60,000 nucleotides of DNA from assembly GCA_016946835.1 (NCBI GenBank), contig JACVTC010000080.1, forward strand, positions 590,001 through 650,000. The letters run 5' to 3'. This document shows positions 47,357 to 59,900 of the stretch, piece by piece; position 1 is the first letter of the stretch; every line of letters starts with the position of its first letter. Below the pieces are notes generated by a model. The model saw only the letters and a list, made by a program, of their open reading frames with translations. It did not search any database and had not been told where the DNA came from. The position numbers were made by a program, and so were the translations under genes. Source of the DNA: Neocallimastix lanati (nom. inval.) (taxonomy: Eukaryota > Neocallimastigomycota > Neocallimastigomycetes > Neocallimastigales > Neocallimastigaceae).

Positions 47357-47529
47357 CATTTTAAATAATAATAATAAATGAAATTTTAAATTTATTACTT
47401 TTAATATCTTTTTTTGGATAAATAGAGATGAAGCTTTAAAGAATAAGATTTTTTTTTAATTATTATCAGAAATGGTTAAATTGGATGTAATAAGCTTAAA
47501 TAAAATTCAAATTTGTTTTTATTTTAAAC
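46574..47529. other. AT-rich spacer
   Basis: Only A/T sequence with TAA-type repeats and an A-run at 47339-47356. Nothing recognised. Confidence 0.5.
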
Positions 47530-47875
47530 AAAATGATAATTTTAATATTTACTAATTAATTAATTAATAATAAATAATGTTTAATAATAGATAATTAATA
47601 CTTATTAATAAATAATAAATAATAAATAATAAATAATAAATAATTGAATAATAAATAATTGAATAATAAATAATAAATAATAAATAATAAATAATAAATA
47701 ATAAATAATAAATAATAAAAAGAGTATTTATTAATAAATAATAAACAATTAAATAATAAATAATAAATAATAAATAATAACAAATAATAAATATAATTAT
47801 AAATAATAAATTATAAATAATAAATAATAAATAATAAATAATTAAATAATTAAATAATAATAAATTATAATAATT
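47530..47875. repeat. AATAAATAAT-type array with embedded AAAAAGAGTATTTATTAATA motif
   Basis: Tracts of AATAAT/AAATAAT units are interrupted once (about 47717-47740) by the motif AAAAAGAGTATTTATTAATA. The same combination of tract and motif is found at 55060-55525. Confidence 0.85.
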
Positions 47876-48475
47876 ATTAATAATTAATAAAAATAATAAA
47901 TTACTATTAAATTTTTAAATAATACTTGTGTATAATTATAATAACACATAATAATTAAAATAATATATTAAATATGAATAATTATAATAATAAATAATAA
48001 GTATAAATGCTTATAAAAAAAATAAATATTTAATGAAAAAATAATGAATATAAACATTTATAGAAAACATTAATTCTTTATAAACAAAAAACATAAACAA
48101 AAAAAAAAAAAAAAAAAAAAAGTTAAAAACATATGAAAATCAAATTAGTTTATATAAATAATTATAAAAGATTAATAAAATCAATGATGAGAGTACTAAT
48201 AAAAAAATATTTTTATTATATAATTATAAATTAAATGTAATAAGATAGATGTATTAATAATCTAAATATTTGTCTAATAAATAGGTCAAATTTTTATTAA
48301 TTATTTTCCATGTTTTGAAATATATTGAAAAATAAAAATAAAAATAAAAATAAAAATAAACAGAATAATATAAATACATATTTAAAAATATATATATAAA
48401 CTATATATATAAAAAATATAAAAAAATAAAGTGTTAATAATATTAAAATACTAAAATATTATTTTTATTTTTATT
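47876..48475. other. AT-rich spacer before the second TTTTA satellite
   Basis: Contains an A-run (48099-48120) and an AAAAAT patch (48330-48358). No gene recognised. Confidence 0.5.
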
Positions 48476-49112
48476 TTATTATATTCAATATGTACTTTAT
48501 TTATATTTCAACTATTTTATTTTATTTTATTTTATTCAATCTGTACTTATATTCATATTCTACTATTTATTTTATTTTATTTTATTTTATTTAATTTATT
48601 TTATTTTATTTTATTTTATTCAATCTGTAGTTTATATTTATATTCTACTATTTATTTTATTTTATTTTATTTTATTTTATTTTATTTTATTTTATTTTAT
48701 TTTATTTTATTTTATTTTATTTTATTTTATTCAATCTGTAGTTTATATTTATATTTCAACTATTTATTTTATTTTATTTTATTCAATCTGTAGTTTATAT
48801 TTATATTCTACTATTTATTTTATTTTATTTTATTTTATTTTATTTTATTTTATTTTATTTTATTTTATTTTATTTTATTTTATTTTATTTTATTTTATTT
48901 TATTTTATTTTATTTTATTTTATTTTATTTTATTTTATTTTATTTTATTCAATCTGTAGTTTATATTTATATTTCAACTATTTATTTTATTTTATTTTAT
49001 TCAATCTGTAGTTTATATTTATTATTCTACTATTTATTTTATTTAATTTAATTTTATTTTATTTTATTTTATTTTATTTTATTTTATTTTATTTTATTTT
49101 ATTTTATTTCAT
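48476..49112. repeat. Second locus of the pentamer/motif satellite, inverted orientation (TTTTA)n
   Basis: (TTTTA)n tracts carry seven copies of a motif of the form CAATCTGTAGTTTATATTTA followed by TATTTCAACTATT or TATTCTACTATT (starts near 48488, 48539, 48620, 48731, 48791, 48950 and 49001). The reverse complement is the motif embedded in the array at 971-7908, in the variant found in that array's right block (6343-7690) and not the 52-bp core variant. Confidence 0.95.
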
Positions 49113-49332
49113 TCAATAAAATAATTTAAAAAAAAATAAAATATTATTTTAATGTTTAAATTTTTTTTTGTTTGTTTGATTATTGTATAACTTTAAATCA
49201 TTTATATTATTGTCCAAAACTTTTCTACTTTTATGAGCAATAATAAAATATATATTTTATTTCTTAATACAAATATATATTATATTTCTTAATTATTAAA
49301 AATTTTTAAAAATTATTTTTATTTTAATAGAA

Positions 49333-50275
<943 letters not shown>

Positions 50276-50624
50276 AATAGAAATAATTTTTATTTCATTT
50301 GATTTTAATTTTTATTTAAATAGTAAAAAGGTATTTGTGAAGAATAAATTTTATTTTAATAAAATATTAATTAGAAATATATATATATATATATATATGT
50401 TTTTTATTTTTTATATTTTTATTTTTTCTTTTTTTTTTTTTTTTTTCTTTTTTTTTTTTTTGGATTATGTTTATTATATAGATTATCTAATAAAATATTT
50501 TGTTATTATTTAAATAAGTACTTATTATTTAATAATTTCTATTAAAACAAAAACTTTAAAAAAAAAAAAAAAAAAAAAAAATTAATTATTAAAAAATTTC
50601 AAAATTATTTTTATTTGAATAAAA
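50276..50624. other. AT-rich spacer between ankyrin pseudogene and gene
   Basis: TA repeats (50379-50397), T-runs (50430-50461) and an A-run (50559-50580). No gene seen. Confidence 0.6.
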
Positions 50625-52835
50625 TTAATTTTTTGGTTTTGGTGATAATATTTCTTTTATATTTTGATTCAGAGATGACAAATCGATTCTACTTTTATCT
50701 AATTCGATTCCATGACTATTGGCATATTCCATTAATAATTTTACAATTTCTAAATTACCATTATTACATGCCTCATAAAGTGGATAATCTCCATCTTCAT
50801 CTTTATCATTCAAAGTTAATGTTATATTTTTTTGATTGGCATATTCCATTAATAATTTTACAATTTCTAAATTACCATTATTACATGCCTCATGAAGTGG
50901 ATAATCTTCATATTCATCTTTATCATTCAAAGTTAATGTTATATTTTTTTGATTGGCATATTCCATTAATAATTTTACAGTTTCTGGATTATTTTTTTTA
51001 CATGCCAAATAAAGTGGATACCATTCATTTTCATTTTCATTTTTATCATTCAAAGTTAATGTTATATTTTTTTGATTGGCATATTCCATTAATAATTTTA
51101 CAATTTCTGAATTACCATATAAACATGCGTTATAAAGTGGATAAAATCCATTTTCACTTTTATCATTCATAATTAATGTTATTTGTTTTTGATTTGCATA
51201 CTCGATTAATAATTTTACAGTTTCTAAATTACCATTATAACATGCTAACTCAAATGAATAATTTCCATATTCATTTTTATTATTCAAAGTTAATGTTATA
51301 TTTTTTTGATTGGCATATTCCATTAATAATTTTACAATTTCTGAATTACCATTACTACATGCCCGATAAAGTGGATAATCTCCATTTTCATTTTTATCAT
51401 AATACCATCCTTTTACATTTTTATTTTTATCATTCACAGTTAATGTTATATTTTTTTGATTGGCATATTCGATTAATAATTTTACAGTTTCTGAATTATT
51501 ATTTCTACATGCCAAATAAAGTGGATACCATCCATTTTCATTTTCATTTTTATCATTCAAAGTTAATTCTATATCATGTTGATTTGCATATTCGATTAAT
51601 AATTTTACAATTTCTGAATTACCATTATTACATGCGTAATAAAGTGGATAATATCCATTTTTTTTATCATTCACAGTTAATGTTATATTTTTTTGATTGG
51701 CATATTCGATTAATAATTTTACAATTTCTGAGTTATTATTATTGCATGCCTCATAAAGTGGATAATTTCCATTATCATTTTTATCATTCAAAGTTAATTC
51801 TATATCATGTTGATTTGCATATTCGATTAATAATTTTACAATTTCTAAATTATCTTTATTACATGCAAATAAAAGTGGATACCATCCTTGGTTAACTTTA
51901 TCATTCAAAGTTAATTTTATATTTTTTTGATTGGCATATTCCATTAATAATTTTACAATTTCTGAATTATTTTTATAACATGCTAATAAAATTGGATAAA
52001 TTCTTTCTTTATTTTTATCATTCAAAGTTAATGTTATTTGTTTTTGATTAGCATATTCCATTAATAATTTTACAATTTCTAAATTATCACTATAAAATGC
52101 ACTTAAAAGTGGATACCATCCATTTTTAGTTTTATCATTCAAAGTTAATGTTATTTGTTTTTGATTAGCATATTCGATTAATAATTTTATAATTTCTAAA
52201 TTACCACTTTTAATTGCGGAATAAAGTGGATACCATCCATCGTCATCTTTATCATTCAAAGTTAATGTTATTTGTTTTTGATTAGCATCTTCCATTAATA
52301 ATTTTACAATTTCTAAATTACCCATATAAAATGCACTTAAAAGTGGATAATATCCATCTTTAGTTTTATCATTCAAAGTTAATGTTATTTGTTTTTGATT
52401 AGCATATTCCATTAATAATTTTACAATTTCTAAATTATCATTACGAAATGCGTTATAAAGTGGATACCATCCATTTTCATCTTTATCATTCAAAGTTAAT
52501 GTTATTTGTTTTTGATTTGCATATTCGATTAATAATTTTACAATTTCTAAATTACCATTAAAACATGCCGAATAAAGTGGATACCATTCATTGTAATTTT
52601 TATCATTCACAATTAATGTTATATTATGTTGATTTGCATATTCGATTAATAATTTTACAATTTCTAAATTATTTTTGACACATGCATATAAAAGTGGATA
52701 TTCATCAAAAAAACTTTTTTCATTGATTTTTAAAACAATATTATTTTGGTTAGCATCATTAATTATTGATTTTACTTTTTCAAGATTATTTTTTTTACAA
52801 GCTTTCAAAAATGGCTTTTTTTTAAATAGTCCCAT
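50625..52835 (-). CDS. Ankyrin-repeat protein, 18 tandem units (736 aa)
   Basis: One uninterrupted minus-strand frame from MGLFKKKPFLKACKKNN to PKPKN. It is built almost entirely of about 18 ankyrin-type repeats of 38-41 residues with consensus GWYPLYxACNNGNSEIVKL, then LIEYANQKNITLTLNDKNEN. The inner helices (YPLYxACxxG and NxEIVKLLIEYA) match the ankyrin helix pair. The loop ANQKNITLTLNDKxExG is longer than the classical DxxGxTPLH-type turn and characteristic of this family. Unit 12 has a longer loop (about 50 residues). The first unit is divergent (N-cap), and the last carries a Ser/Leu-rich cap (SHGIEL, then SLNQNIKEILSPKPK). No signal peptide or transmembrane segment is visible, so it is probably a cytosolic binding scaffold. 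The partner is unknown. Units 3-7 are the most alike (repeated QKQITLTLNDK), which suggests recent within-gene expansion. Confidence 0.93.
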   Translation of the reverse strand: MGLFKKKPFLKACKKNNLEKVKSIINDANQNNIVLKINEKSFFDEYPLLYACVKNNLEIVKLLIEYANQHNITLIVNDKNYNEWYPLYSACFNGNLEIVKLLIEYANQKQITLTLNDKDENGWYPLYNAFRNDNLEIVKLLMEYANQKQITLTLNDKTKDGYYPLLSAFYMGNLEIVKLLMEDANQKQITLTLNDKDDDGWYPLYSAIKSGNLEIIKLLIEYANQKQITLTLNDKTKNGWYPLLSAFYSDNLEIVKLLMEYANQKQITLTLNDKNKERIYPILLACYKNNSEIVKLLMEYANQKNIKLTLNDKVNQGWYPLLFACNKDNLEIVKLLIEYANQHDIELTLNDKNDNGNYPLYEACNNNNSEIVKLLIEYANQKNITLTVNDKKNGYYPLYYACNNGNSEIVKLLIEYANQHDIELTLNDKNENENGWYPLYLACRNNNSETVKLLIEYANQKNITLTVNDKNKNVKGWYYDKNENGDYPLYRACSNGNSEIVKLLMEYANQKNITLTLNNKNEYGNYSFELACYNGNLETVKLLIEYANQKQITLIMNDKSENGFYPLYNACLYGNSEIVKLLMEYANQKNITLTLNDKNENENEWYPLYLACKKNNPETVKLLMEYANQKNITLTLNDKDEYEDYPLHEACNNGNLEIVKLLMEYANQKNITLTLNDKDEDGDYPLYEACNNGNLEIVKLLMEYANSHGIELDKSRIDLSSLNQNIKEILSPKPKN

Positions 52836-53013
52836 TTAATTTTGTTTTTATTATTTATACAATAAAATCTTTTTTTTTTTTTTTTTAAATGTTAAAAAAG
52901 ATAGAGATATAAAAAAAAATAAAATAAAATTTAAAAAATGAACAAAAAAAATTTTTTATTTATAAAAAATCATTCAAAAACATTTAAAAATAAAAATTTA
53001 TATTTAAATTATA

Positions 53014-53049
<36 letters not shown>

Positions 53050-53616
53050 ATTATTGTTGTTGTGGTTGACTTCACTCATAATTTAACTATATATTTAATT
53101 TATTTATTTATAGTATTTGTTTATGTTTAAATGTATTATGATCTATCGTCTTGTATAAATCTATGTTAATTATCTTTTAATATTTATTTAATTAATTTTT
53201 AATTTATTCTATGCTATGGAAAATGAATGTAAGTAACATATGACTTTATTACTATCCTAAATAATTAAAAAAACCTTTCTAAATTAATTTTATTAGAAAT
53301 TGGTAATTATTAAGAAATTACATTTTAAAATTATAAATTTATTAATATGAAATACATTTTAATCATATAACATAAATTATATATATAAGAATATAATTAT
53401 AATAATAATTGATGATAATTGATGATTAATAATTAAATCATTAAATATTTAAATAATATTTAAATAAATATTTAGATAAATAATTAAATATATAATTAAT
53501 TAAATAATTAAATAAATAATAAATAAATAATAATTGGTGATAATAATTAAATCAATAGTTAAAAGTATTACAATAAGATATACTTTTTAAAGTTTCATTA
53601 AAACTACTATTAAGCC

Positions 53617-53648
<32 letters not shown>

Positions 53649-53937
53649 TTTTTTAATACAAATTGTTAGATATGTAAATGAACCAATAATCTATATGTAT
53701 TAAATTAACCTATTTATATTAGTTTGTCACATTATTATTCTAAAATATATTCCTATATAATATGATGAAATATGTTATTTGTTGATCATAATGCGTATTT
53801 CTTAAAGGTTTTCTTGTATCGTCATTTTATAACTCTTCTGGTTTAAGCTAGGCTTATAATTATTAAAAATATTTATTTAATATTTATTTTAATAATTATT
53901 TAGGTTAACTAATATAGGAGAATAATTTTTAATTATT
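52836..53937. other. AT-rich sequence upstream of the ankyrin gene
   Basis: An ATT microsatellite (53017-53046), an A-run (53620-53643) and spacer. The stretch next to 52836 is the ankyrin gene's 5' flank. No gene seen. Confidence 0.55.
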
Positions 53938-54147
53938 TTAATCGGTTCATTTTTGATTTTGGAATAGCTTTTATTTTTGATTTTTTGTGTAATCTCAATC
54001 TATTAATGGCTATAACTCCTGAACCGATAAGGATTGAGCCATGAGACTTGGAAGTGTAGCTTTCAAACAAGCCTAGCGCCTTCGCGTTTTGACCAAATAT
54101 TGAACCACGTTTTGAGAAGTTACGCTTGTTTAAAGCATTGACTCATT
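53938..54147. other. Isolated higher-GC island without recognised content
   Basis: Bases 53989-54140 (including CTCCTGAACCGATAAGG, AGACTTGGAAGTG, CCTAGCGCCTTCGCG) stand out sharply from A/T surroundings. The minus strand is open for about 70 codons (RNFSKRGSIFGQNAKALG, LFESYTSKSHGSILIGSG) but has no starting ATG after the preceding stop. No family is recognised. A decayed mobile element, a non-coding RNA or a gene fragment are all possible. Confidence 0.4.
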
Positions 54148-55059
54148 TTTTTTTGAAATAATTAATAATATATAACAGTTGTTCACTCATGCAAAACATA
54201 AAAAAAAATTTTTTTATTTTTTTTAAAGCTTATTTATTATAAAATTTAAATATAAAATTGAATTTATAATTTATTTGTTTTTGTATAAGCGATTTCCAAA
54301 AGTGATTTATTTTTTATATTGCATTTTTCAACAGGACCTTTCCCGAAAAACAATGAATAAGTGACACATAATATTTTTTGAATGTTTAAATCTATATTTA
54401 AAGTTATTTTTTAAGAAGTAATTTCAGATTAAGTCGAAAAAATTTTAATCTTTATGTAAACATTTTCGAAATTGATAAAATTTTAATAGATAATAGATTT
54501 AATAAATATAATGAAAAAGGACTAGTAAAAACAATTATTTTAGGAATCTCATTTGTATTAATATTTATATCATATTAATAAAAAGATTAACAATATCAGA
54601 AGCATCAAATGAAATTAAAAAGAAAAAAAAAAGAAAAAAGCAACTAAAATAGTTAATTTTTAACCTTGATAAAGTAACATTATTAAAAGAAATTCAACTT
54701 TATACATATAAAGTTATTAATCAATATTGTTCAGCATTTTTAGTATTTATGAACCTGGAAGAATTTTAAAAGATTTAAAATTTATCGATTAAAAGAAAAT
54801 CACGAACAATTGAAAGATGGCACTTAACATATTACAAACCTAACCCTAGATGCTAATCCCAACCTAAATTATATAAAGATAGTAATAAAACTTTAATTAT
54901 TATTATATTTTATATTAAAGCTTAATTATATTTATGGTCACAAAACCAAATATGGAATAATTAATTAATTACTTTTTAGATATTTTAAATTTTAAATTGA
55001 AAAAATTAGTTTAATATTATTTCCTTATATTGAATTAATAGTTTAAAATAATAATGAAT
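54148..55059. other. AT-rich sequence
   Basis: Slightly mixed composition (for example CCTTTCCCGAAAAAC near 54340 and AACCTAACCCTAGATGC near 54838) but no open frame or recognisable motif. Confidence 0.5.
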
Positions 55060-55525
55060 AAAATAATAAATAATAAATAATAAATAATAAATAATAAATA
55101 ATAAATAATAAAAAGAGTATTTATTAATAAATAATATATAATTAAATAATAAAAAAATAATAAATAATAAATAATTAAATAATAAAAAAATAATAAATAA
55201 TAAATAATTAAATAATAAAAAAATAATAAATAATAAATAATAAATAATTAAATAATAAAAAAATAATAAATAATAAATAATAAATAATTAAATAATAAAA
55301 AAATAAATAATAAATAATAAATAATTAAATAATAAAAAAATAATAAATAATAAATAATATATAATTAAATAATAAAAAAATAATAAATAATAAATAATAA
55401 ATAATTAAATAATAAATAATAAAAAGAGTATTTATTAATAAATAATAAATAATAAATAATTAAATAATAAAAAAATAATAAATAATAAATAATAAATAAT
55501 AAATAATAAATAAATAATAAATAAC
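55060..55525. repeat. AATAAATAAT-type array with embedded AAAAAGAGTATTTATTAATA motif (second locus)
   Basis: Imperfect units of AAATAATAAATAATTAAAT type carry the motif AAAAAGAGTATTTATTAATA at about 55110 and 55427. The same tract and motif combination occurs at 47530-47875 in the same orientation. Confidence 0.9.
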
Positions 55526-55702
55526 ACTTTATTATTCTTCTATTTTATATTCAAAAAAAAAAAAAAAAAGTAAATAGAACAATTTTAAATAATTTGTATT
55601 TAGTTATATATTAAAAATAAAATTCAGTTTTTATATATTATTTGTTATAATTTTTTTTTTTTTTTTTTTTAATTTGAAATTTGTTTTAACAATGAATATT
55701 TT

Positions 55703-55733
<31 letters not shown>

Positions 55734-56461
55734 TTCCTTCCTTCATGTACATAATATGCACATATATGAAGACAGAATTAGGGAATAATAAATTTCCTAT
55801 TTTGAAAAAGTCATGAATAGAATTATGTGTTTTTGTGTAAAACCTAAAAAAATATATCTAATATAAAATAGGAGGAAAAAAAAAATTAACAAAAGTTAAC
55901 AAGTTAGCAAATAGAAAATTTAATATATAGAAATAATTATGGTGAAACAAAATAAAAAACAAAATAAATAAATAAACAAACAAACAAACAAATATATAAC
56001 TAATATATATATATAAATACAATTAAAAAAAAAAAAAAAAAAAAGGGAAAGGTCAGGAGTAATATAAACAAATAGTACTAACAAAATAATAATAAAAATA
56101 AAAATAAAATAAAATAATGAAATAAAGTTAAATAAAATAAATAAATAAATAATAATCATATTTAAAAAAATAATAATAAATTTATTATATAGAAAGCGTA
56201 AATATTAACATGTATACTTTATTTTATTTTATATTTTATTTTGTTTATTTAGCTCCTATATTTAATTATTAAATATTTAATTACTGAACTGACAATTTTA
56301 CTATATTTATTATATATTTTGTTATTTTCAATCTATTTATCAATTTGTTATTTAAATATTTATTACTTATTAAATAAAGTAATTATATATTTTGAACATA
56401 ATTTATTCAAAAACATTCTGTAATGTAATAATACATATATAATTTGATTTCAGGTTTTTTT
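55526..56461. other. AT-rich sequence with simple repeats
   Basis: TTTA repeats (55702-55733), CAAA repeats (55974-55991), T- and A-runs. The minus-strand frame 55920-56159 is Phe/Ile/Leu low complexity and not credible. Confidence 0.55.
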
Positions 56462-56990
56462 TTCTTTTTTATTTTTTGACTGGGAGGAAGAACTATAGGG
56501 CCTACAATCTCTCTCATAAATGTATCAGACTCTTATTGGAATCTTTGCCATACTGATTTGGCGTCCTCGGTCCTCTCTCTAAGCAAGGCAAGACTAATAT
56601 AAAAGAGATTCTCTTTATTCTCAGATTTATACGACTAGCTTCCTTTCAGTGATCTCTTGAGTCAACATTTAGGGAGAAACAACTGCACTAATCCCTTCAC
56701 AGATCAAAGTACTCTCTGCATTAGCAATTATAGAGTCCAACAATAGGAATACTTACCATGGCAGGAGAATATCTAATTCGGTTATAGAAAAAAAAAACAA
56801 AAAAAAAAAAAACACACTGGGAGGATGAAAAATACTTCATATAAATGCAGGAGGTAATTGTGGGGTTTATCCAAAAATTTTATGTGTGTTAGTCCCTAGT
56901 ACTAATCACCGGGATAATAATTGGAAAGACATTTTGAGATAGTCATTTAATAGATGGAACTAATAGAATATTGCCATCAGTAAATATTAA
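56462..56990 (-). other. Higher-GC island, probably a decayed retroposed sequence
   Basis: The composition is far less AT-rich than the flanks. On the minus strand fragments of coding character appear between stops: SIIANAESTLICEGISAVV, MLTQEITERKLVV, and LLRERTEDAKSVWQRF then ESDTFMREIVGPIVLPPSQ. The last runs into an A-rich tail (plus-strand T-run 56457-56478), as in a retroposed copy. A second A/T-run interrupts at 56789-56813, and CTGGGAGGA occurs beside both runs (56481 and 56818). The protein family is not recognised. Confidence 0.35.
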
Positions 56991-59900
56991 TAATATATAA
57001 TATATAATAAATAAATAATTAATAAATAATATGTAAATAAATTAATAAACATATCCTTATAAATAATCATTTAATAATAAATAAATAAAGTAAATAAATT
57101 AGTAAATAAATAAGCTAAATAAATAAATAAATAAGTAAATTAATTAATTAATTAATTAATTAATTAATAAATTAATAAATTAATATCTATATATAAATAA
57201 TACTAAACTAAAAATAATTAAAACTGAAAAAGATTTAATATAAATAAAATCTATTAAAATTTTGATAAAATAACAATTTAATATTCTAGCCATCATCTAT
57301 AAAACCAAAACTTGCTTTTCTTTCATCCTCTTTACGCTATTGCATAATCATTCAATAATCATTCAATAATCATTCATCATTTTTTTTTTCTATTATTTCT
57401 ATTATTTCTTTTTTTAACTTTGTGTTATTGAAAATAGAATCAAAATAAAAAATTATTATTTATTTTATTTTATTTTATTTTTCTAAATTTAAATTAGAAT
57501 TGATATTTAATTTTCTTTTATTATAAATAAAAATTTTACCACTATTATTTATTTATTTATTTATTATTTATTATTTATTTATTTATTTATTTATTTATTA
57601 TTTATTATTTATTTATTTATTTATTTATTATTTATTTATTTATTAATTATTTATATGTATGTATGTTTATTTATTTATTTGCAGATTGATTTTGACATTT
57701 GTTATGATTTATTTATCTTGTGATATTTTTTCATATATATAATAATATGTGGTTAAATTAATTGATAATATATGAAAGTTTAAAGTTGTATAGATGACCT
57801 CAGGCTCTTTATTTACTTTTTATGATTTAAAATTTCATAAGGAAATAGGAATAAAATTAGATGAAAATTAACCAATTTATTTCAATATAATGTACTATAT
57901 TTATATTTACTAATTTTATTTTAGTTTATATACATTATAATATAATATAATATATATCATATTATATATCATATTATATATCATATTATAATATCTTATT
58001 ATATAGCTTATTTTATTTTATTTGAAAATTTTAATCTATACAACTTTAAATTAATTAAATTATTATCATCATCATTTTATTTATTTATTTATTTATATGT
58101 AACAACACTTTCATGTTATTTATAGTTTGTATTCATAATCTAAGGAATAATATATTTAATATATAAATAATATATAAATTAATATAAACCAATATATTTA
58201 ATTTTTAAATAATAAATAGATAAATAAAAAAACTGAATAAATTATTTAAACCAATTTGGAAAAGGATAAAATTAAAAAAGAATAAAAAAAAAGAAAAGAA
58301 TAAACTTTTTATCATATATTATAAATAATGGAATTATATAGACTTAAATACATTTTAATATATTACAAAATTGAGTAATAATTAATATATAATGGTAATA
58401 TCTATGAATAATAATAAATAAAGTTTCATAGTTCCTTCTTCTTTTTTTTTTTTTAATTATTTATTTCATATTTTATTTTATATAATTTATAAATGATAAA
58501 TATTTTTGTTAAGTTAGAAAAACATTTAAAAATAAAAAATAAAATTAAATTGAAATGATATAATTAAATAATAATATAGTTTTATATATACTAAAATAGT
58601 TTGTAAATTAATAATTTCATATATTATTATTATAGTCTATATATATCATTCTATTTAGGCAATAAATATTTTTTAATCTATATTTTATTATAAAAGTTGA
58701 ATAAGAATAATATATTTACTAATAGTATTATTTATATATGTAATATATTAATAATAATTATTTTAAATTATTCAATTTTTCATTTAATCTTTTTTTTTTA
58801 ATTATTTTTGTTTTTGTTATAATTATTAAACTTTTTTTAATTACCTATAATAATAATTTTTATTATAATTATTTAATAATAAATATATAATTATTATTAT
58901 TTTTTATTAATCTATTATATTTATTAAATTAATGATATTGATTAAAGAAAACTAACTATTTAAAAACAAAAAATTTACTCTTTTGAAAATTTTTTTAATT
59001 TTTTTTTTACTTTACTTTTAATTATAATTATTTTATGATATATATAGTAAAAAACAATAATATAATTAATGAAATTATAGGTTATTAAAATAATATTTAA
59101 ATAAATAAATAATTAAAAATAGAATAATATATAAAAGCGATGATATTTTTAAATATATAAAAATTCAAACTGACATTAGGATATGAAAATAGTTCATTTT
59201 ATTTAAATATTACTATTCTCTAAATAATAATATATTATTTTAATAGATATATTTATTTAAATAGATATTAATTCAGGAGTAACAAAAAAATGATATTTTC
59301 AGTATTATCCTTATAATTAAAAAAAAAAAAGAAAGTAAATTGACAGGAATTTAAAAAAAAACAAAGAATAAAAATATTTTAACATTTTATAAAGAAATAG
59401 AAAAAAATATCAAAATAAAGTAATAATATTATTATTAATAACAATAAACTTTTTTTCTTATTTATTGATATTTTTTATTTTATTTTATTATATTTTTATT
59501 TATAAAAAAAAAAAAAAAAAAAAAAAAAGCAAGTTTTTTTTTAATAATATATTAAATATAAATAATCTTCAAACAATGTATTAATGATTTATTATTTAAA
59601 ATATATAAAAATATATTAATTATTTTTTAGCTTTAGAAAGTATTGTTTTTATTATATTTATAAGTAATATATATATTTTTGTATTATAGAAAATAAATAT
59701 AAAAATTTTGATAACAATAAGAATACTTTTTTAAAGTCAAATATAACTTTATTTTTCTATATAATATAACATAATAACTAATAATTATATATTTTAGTAA
59801 TAATAATATCAAATATTAAATTAAAGTTTATTCAAATAAAAAGCATTATTTTGTATATATTGTATATAATATAAAAATAAATATAAATAATAGTAATAAA

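Noticed and set aside
50615-51895. Plus-strand frames of 185 and 239 codons opposite the ankyrin gene
   Set aside because: Antisense of the ankyrin repeats; their periodicity simply mirrors the repeats of the real gene.
56749-56775. U1 snRNA-like 5' end (ATACTTACC followed by ATGGCAGGAGA)
   Set aside because: It resembles the U1 start, but the stem-loop I loop sequence and a convincing Sm site are missing and an A/T-run interrupts the body. The match is about 9 perfect bases plus loose similarity. A covariance-model search for U1 would decide.
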